Shown here piece by piece: positions 59,600-64,000 of a stretch of 64,000 nucleotides of DNA. The position numbers and the translations under genes were made by a program. Under the pieces are notes generated by a model. It ran no database searches and was not told the origin of the DNA. It was given only the letters and a program-made list of their open reading frames with translations. Every line of letters begins with the position of its first letter. The first letter of the stretch is position 1. The DNA is from Phaseolus vulgaris (Eukaryota; Streptophyta; Magnoliopsida; Fabales; Fabaceae), in NCBI RefSeq assembly GCF_000499845.2, contig NC_023753.2:24228942-24292941 (forward strand), given 5' to 3'.

Positions 59600-60676
59600 G
59601 ATATCATTCAGAGTACTGGAAAGTCGATGTACGACGGAGTGTGCGCTTGTGTTCACGAGATATGGAGTTTCGTTCTTCTTCTGCAACAACATGGTGTCTG
59701 TTATATTGCAAATTTTCTTCTGTAGCATTAGCCACTTGCTGTGATGACAAAGCGACAACCTCAGATGAAATGGCTTGTTGTTCAGCAATATGACATAACT
59801 TATCTGACTGATCACTACCCCTCCCAAGGATATCAGTTAATCCTTCAAACCTTGTGTTAAGCCTTTCCAGTTGCAGATCAATGACGTCCACCATGGGGGT
59901 TTTTCTTTTTTAGCCTCTAGAAGAAGAAGTACCACCTGATGGTTAGGATGGTTGAGGTGGCACCAATGGGTGTGTTAGATTAGGGCCAGGGCTGTATGAA
60001 TCAACATTAGGATCAGCCAAGTGAGGAGTTTCACATTGAGTAGCATCCAATTTTGGCTCCTCTAGGATGTCCTCCATATTGTGATCATTAAGATCTACAT
60101 TAAAATGATGAGACTGAGTTCGACTTGATGATTGCAGTGTTGTTCTCCCACCGTGGCCGGTAGCACGATCAAGCCCCCATAAGTCTTCCATCAACTTGTA
60201 GTGCCTGATGAGATTAACACGCCACTTTGCGGCCGAGGGCTTTGCCTGTTCAATAATGAAAAGAAATACACTCACATTTATAATTAGTGGTTAATGTATG
60301 CGATAAGTGAACATAAAGTTGAATACGTTCCCTTTATCAACATATCCCACACTTCATCCTCAGTCTCGAAAATTTTCGTGTTTGGATTCCAAGCGAAACC
60401 ACTAAGTCCACTAAATAGATCATGGATCTCACGCCATTTGTCCTTAAGGCTTTTCTGCCTGTTCTTCACATTATTTTTTGTAATCCCTACCAATCCACTA
60501 TGATGTAAGGATTTAACGATGTTTGTGTAACCCTGCGTTGTCCAACTACCATCAATGCGGTTACCCATAGATGTCTCATCGATCATGGCATTCAGTAGTC
60601 GGAAATCCATGTCGGTGGTCCATTTTTTTGTGTTCACGGACACCTGCAGATGACTCTGAAGCAATACCCTTCCCAT
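59600..60676 (-). pseudogene. PIF/Harbinger ORF1 (Myb/SANT-like DNA-binding protein), broken
   Basis: Starts MGRVLLQSHLQ at 60676. KWTTDMDFRLLNAMIDE, GSWTTQGYTNIVKSL, KNRQKSLKDKWREIHDLF and GFAWNPNTKIFE make up a Myb_DNA-bind_3 domain. After an intron, AAKWRVNLIRHYKLMEDLWG and an acidic linker follow, then a coiled C-terminal region (VDVIDLQLERLNTRFEGLTD). Two in-frame stops (TAA near 59942, TAG-type TAA near 59911) break the linker. In PIF/Harbinger elements this protein carries the transposase to the nucleus and the element ends. It is paired with the transposase at 60829-62261. Confidence 0.75.
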
Positions 60677-60828
60677 GATCCATGATAAAACCTAATAAAA
60701 AATGTTAAACTTTTGTAATAACATAAATATTTTCATTCATAAATATTAATAAAGGTGGAATGTCAACAATAAACCATGAAATTGTTCTTACAAAAATATA
60801 AATATAAGTTCACGGATGTTACATAAAA

Positions 60829-62261
60829 TTAATTATTACAATAACATGTCCACATTTCATTCGCTATAGTATCCCTAATTTGTGACCTGAGCTTGTAGTC
60901 ATCCCCACGAGTTTGTGAGTGTGACGCATCTATATCTTCTTGCATCAACTCACGGTCAACTTCTTCCAACAAAGAGTCATCAGTCATACTAAAACATACT
61001 AAAACACACTAAAACAATATCGATCATAGTGTCCACAAAGTAATGAGGCTTTTTTCCGCTAGCGATAATTGGAAATTGCTTTTTGAGGACACCAAATGTT
61101 CTTTCGATAACATTTCTTAGTGAGGAATGACAATGATTAAACAACTCACGGGCATTTTGTGGACCTCTTCGGGAATACTCTTTTAAATGGTATCGAACTT
61201 CGCGATATGGAGTTATAACTTGGGCTTTGAGCATAAAATCTGCATCTCCAAGGTAGTATTTGCCTACAACCATCCATTAATAATTATTACTTATAATTCA
61301 TGTGACCAAATAAATATTTATTGCACTTGAAAACACACTCAACTAACCTTCCAGAATGACCAATGGATCCTCTCGTACAAACGCATCCTTCAATATCCTG
61401 GAATCAGAGGTTGTTCCTTTCCACCCGGCAAGAACATATGTGAATTTCATGTCAAAATCAGAAGCAGCAAATACATTTTGCGTTGGCCAGTCTTTTCTTC
61501 AACGAAAACGAGGAGCATCAGCTCGGGGGACTTTAACACGGACGTGAGTGCCGTCTATGACACCCAAACAATCCTAATACACAACAACTTCACATTTATA
61601 AATAACTTGCATTGCATACAACATGAATTAAATATTTAACTATTGTTTCTCATATTCATACCTTAAAGTATGGAAAAAATCGATTGTTGTTTAAGATATG
61701 AGGTTCAAGCTCAGTCCCAACTGGTCGAATTAAGAACTCTCCATGCAACATCAATATTGCCTTAAAAACATTATGAAAGTGACGAGACATTGTTTCCCCG
61801 GACTGATGAAAGAAGAACGATTTGATTCTTGCGTTATGACCAATGATGTGCAAAAATTTAGCCACTTGTTCTTCAACTGTAGATCGGAATGCATCTTTTA
61901 CCATCTTCGTTCCTCTTATTCGTTGACATAAATTAATAAATGCTTCCAGACTCATGCAAATAATGTCACGACATCTTTCAGTATGGACAAAGTATGACAT
62001 CAATTCTTGCCGACAATGCTCTTTTTGTGGAATAAACTCTGGTATTGCATTATTTGTCTCGGTTAACACACGCAACACATTCAATCCATATCCAATCATG
62101 CAAAGAATTGTCATTGCTGCTACTTGTGTCCGCAAATTGATTTGCTCTTGTATTTGTGAAATTAGTGTGAAATCAACACCAACTACATCAAGATTCATAT
62201 CATTCGTGCTAGACATCTCGACATTTTCAAAATACATAGACCAATGATTATCGTTATCCAT
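60829..62261 (-). pseudogene. PIF/Harbinger transposase (DDE, HARBI1-like), broken
   Basis: ATG at 62261 (MDNDNHWSMYFENVEM). Exon 1 ends at 61662 (NNRFFPYFK). Exon 2 is 61573-61348 with DCLGVIDGTHVRVKVPRADA (first Asp) and GTTSDSRILKDAFV (second Asp). Exon 3 starts at 61263 with GKYYLGDADF, RELFNHCHSSLRNVIERTFG (Glu) and VLKKQFPII. The C-terminal tail (TDDSLLEEVDRELMQEDIDA, RDTIANEMW) follows to 60829. A TGA replaces a codon in PRFR*RKDWP near 61500. An 11-bp GTTTTAGTATG tandem duplication near 61000 shifts the frame before the tail, and the LHN segment is missing. The DDE residues are present, but the gene is dead. Confidence 0.8.
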
Positions 62262-62359
62262 GGTCACAAATCTTTGATAATAATAGAACTTTAACTATTA
62301 GGTCTAAAGAACCACATTTTAGAGAAACAATAGTACCCAAATTGTTTTACTTTTTTTAA

Positions 62360-63060
62360 AATAAAATAAATATTATATATAAAACCTGTAAAGTTATAGT
62401 TGTATTACAAATTCAAAATAATATTTATAATTTTTTTACTTGATTTTAGAAAAAAATAAATAGTATATGTAGACTATTGTAGTATTTTAAAATATTTAAA
62501 TATTTTGTATAGTTATAATTATTTTATAAATTCAAAATAATGTTTATAAAATTCTTTTACTTGATTTTAGAAAAAATAAAATATTATATGTAGACTATGT
62601 ATTTTAAAATATTATATACTTATAATTATTTTATAAATTCAGAATAATATTTATAAAATTCTTTTACTTGATTTTAGAAAAAATAAAATCTTATATGTAT
62701 ACTATCTATAAAGTAATATTTTAAAATATTTAAATGCTTGTAATTATTTTACAAATTCAAAATAAGATTTATAATGTTCTTTTAGTTGATTTTGGAAAAA
62801 AATAAATATTATATGTAAACTATCTCTAAAGTAGTATTTTAAAATATTTTGTATACTTATAATTATTTTAAACCTGTTCAAAATAATATTTATAAAGTTT
62901 TTTACTTCATTTTAGAAAAAATTAAATATTTAAATATTTTGTGTACTTATAATTATTTTATAAATTTAAAATAATATTGATAAAGTTTTTTACTTTATTT
63001 TTAAAAAAATATATATTATACATAAACTCTATGTATTTTCAAATACCATAAAAAATTTAA
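62360..63060 (+). repeat. AT-rich tandem array, 90-121-bp period
   Basis: TTTTACTTGATTTTAGAAAA occurs at about 62445, 62566, 62663, 62781, 62901 and 62990 with TATATGTA-ACTAT and TTATAATTATTTTATAAATT between. About six degenerate units. No genes. It lies just upstream of the Harbinger transposase. Confidence 0.8.
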
Positions 63061-63201
63061 ATATTAATAAAAAAAATTTAACTAGCAGAAAACTCATTCA
63101 AAATTTCATTAATGCTTATTAATGTCATTAATATACTCATTAATGTGTTTAAGCAAAGAAGTTGAAAAATCAAAGGGCAGCCACATACATCTTTTAACAT
63201 A

Positions 63202-63224
63202 AATAATAAATAAATAAATAAATA
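63202..63224 (+). repeat. (AATA)n microsatellite
   Basis: About five AATA units after AACATAAAT; simple sequence repeat. Confidence 0.8.
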
Positions 63225-63332
63225 AGTAAACGTTAAAATTTCTTCTCCTCCTGATTTCATTCTCCAAATTCCAAATCTATCTATGAAATTTACCTGCAGA
63301 AACGTAGAGAATAATAATGTCATAGCCACCAA

Positions 63333-63796
63333 TAGGGGTGGCAATGCAGGTTGGCCCAACCCGCATAGGCCCGCCCAGCATAGAATTTGTGGGCTGATTT
63401 TTCGACCCGCCCCGCATAAGGGTTGGCCCGCGAGCCTGCGAGCCAGCCTGCATAAGAAATATTTATTAAAAAAATAAAAAAATTATTTATTTAGATACAT
63501 TAGGTAGATGGTCTCATAATATTATTTTCATGAAACATGCATAGTAAGATGTTATTAAAATTTTGGGATGTAAAATATAAGGCTACATGAAGAAAATATA
63601 GGGGGTGTAAAAAAAAATTATACATTTTAAAGTTATGTGGGCCAACCCGCCCCACCCCGCACTTGGCTCGCACGGGCTGCGGCTTATGCGAGGTGGGCCT
63701 AAGCAGGCTAACGGGTTGAAATAAGCAACTCAACCCGCGTTTTTTTCAGCGGGCTACGGGCCGGCCCGCACAGCCCTTCCCACTTTGCCACCCCCA
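63333..63796. mobile_element. hAT-type MITE
   Basis: 464 bp with ends TAGGGGTGGCAATG and, reversed, TGGGGGTGGCAAAG (12 of 14 matching). It is flanked by near-identical 8-bp sites GCCACCAA (63325-63332) and ACCACCAA (63797-63804). The body is rich in GGCCCGC/GCGGGCC in inverted arrangement and has no coding capacity. The GGGGTGGCAA terminus is typical of plant hAT MITEs. Confidence 0.75.
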
Positions 63797-64000
63797 ACCA
63801 CCAACGACCACCGCGAACTACAACCGTCCACCGAACACCACCAGCGGAACCACCACCCACCACCACCAGCGAAACCATCCACCGTCCAACGATCACCAAC
63901 AACGCCACCTACGGAACCCCACCCACACCTTGCACCTCTGACAACCGCACACCTCCAAAACTTGCGAACCTCCGACAACTGCGCACCTCCAACGCTTGTG
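63797..64000. other. CCACC-rich sequence at window end
   Basis: Pyrimidine-rich, with ACCACC and CACCTCCGACAACTGCG-type repeats. Minus-strand frames rich in G, V and W reflect this composition. It could be the edge of a gene or a minisatellite; I cannot tell. Confidence 0.3.

Noticed and set aside
63708..63978. Gly/Val/Trp-rich minus-strand frames
   Set aside because: Composition effect of CCACC repeats; no family features.

Overview
This is a plant nuclear DNA window, most likely from a papilionoid legume. Its plant features are GT-AG introns, eL22 and OEP16-4 genes with TGGGCY/telo-box promoter elements, TTTAGGG repeats, and Copia, Gypsy, MULE, PIF/Harbinger and hAT elements. A Phaseolus/Vigna-like genome is suggested by the style of the solo LTR at 778-1882, but that is inference. 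Most of the window is nested transposable elements; only two ordinary host genes look intact.

1-14.5 kb: layered debris. A LINE tail (minus strand) is present twice. The junction of the two copies holds a 1,105-bp solo LTR (TSD CATAA), and the second copy holds an internally deleted Copia element (1993-5170, TSD GGGCC). A degraded minus-strand Copia follows (about 7.2-10.75 kb), itself interrupted by a solo Gypsy LTR. Then come a 5' fragment of a Bet1-like SNARE gene and a minus-strand Gypsy gag/protease remnant.

14,516-41,546: one very large Mutator-like element (MULE), defined by diverged terminal inverted repeats and a perfect 9-bp target duplication TTTTCAGTA on both sides. It carries a FAR1/mudrA-type transposase, a multi-exon Ulp1-like (C48) cysteine protease gene, an HROB-like OB-fold gene, and a second gene paralogous to the N-terminal half of the protease gene. 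Three tandem arrays lie between these modules. All have a 192-bp period and share a core with two GTGGGGACC boxes. A fresh 7.8-kb Gypsy element (30573-38346, equal-length and apparently identical LTRs, TSD CACGG, one 1,545-codon gag-pol ORF) has landed inside an exon of the paralogue. Ulp1-carrying MULEs are known in plants (the KAONASHI group). The HROB-like gene and the phased 192-bp arrays in the same element are the most unusual part of the window.

41.6-50.8 kb: inverted and tandem copies of a dispersed repeat with a B3-like exon and Helitron-like 5' TC ends, (AAT)n-rich satellites, and the 3' part of a GC-rich Gypsy element with one LTR.

50.8-57.3 kb: the host genes. OEP16-4 (minus) and RPL22/eL22 (plus) are divergent and share a 265-bp bidirectional promoter. 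57.3-64 kb: AT-rich spacer, a dead PIF/Harbinger element with both ORFs on the minus strand, an AT-rich tandem array and a hAT-type MITE.
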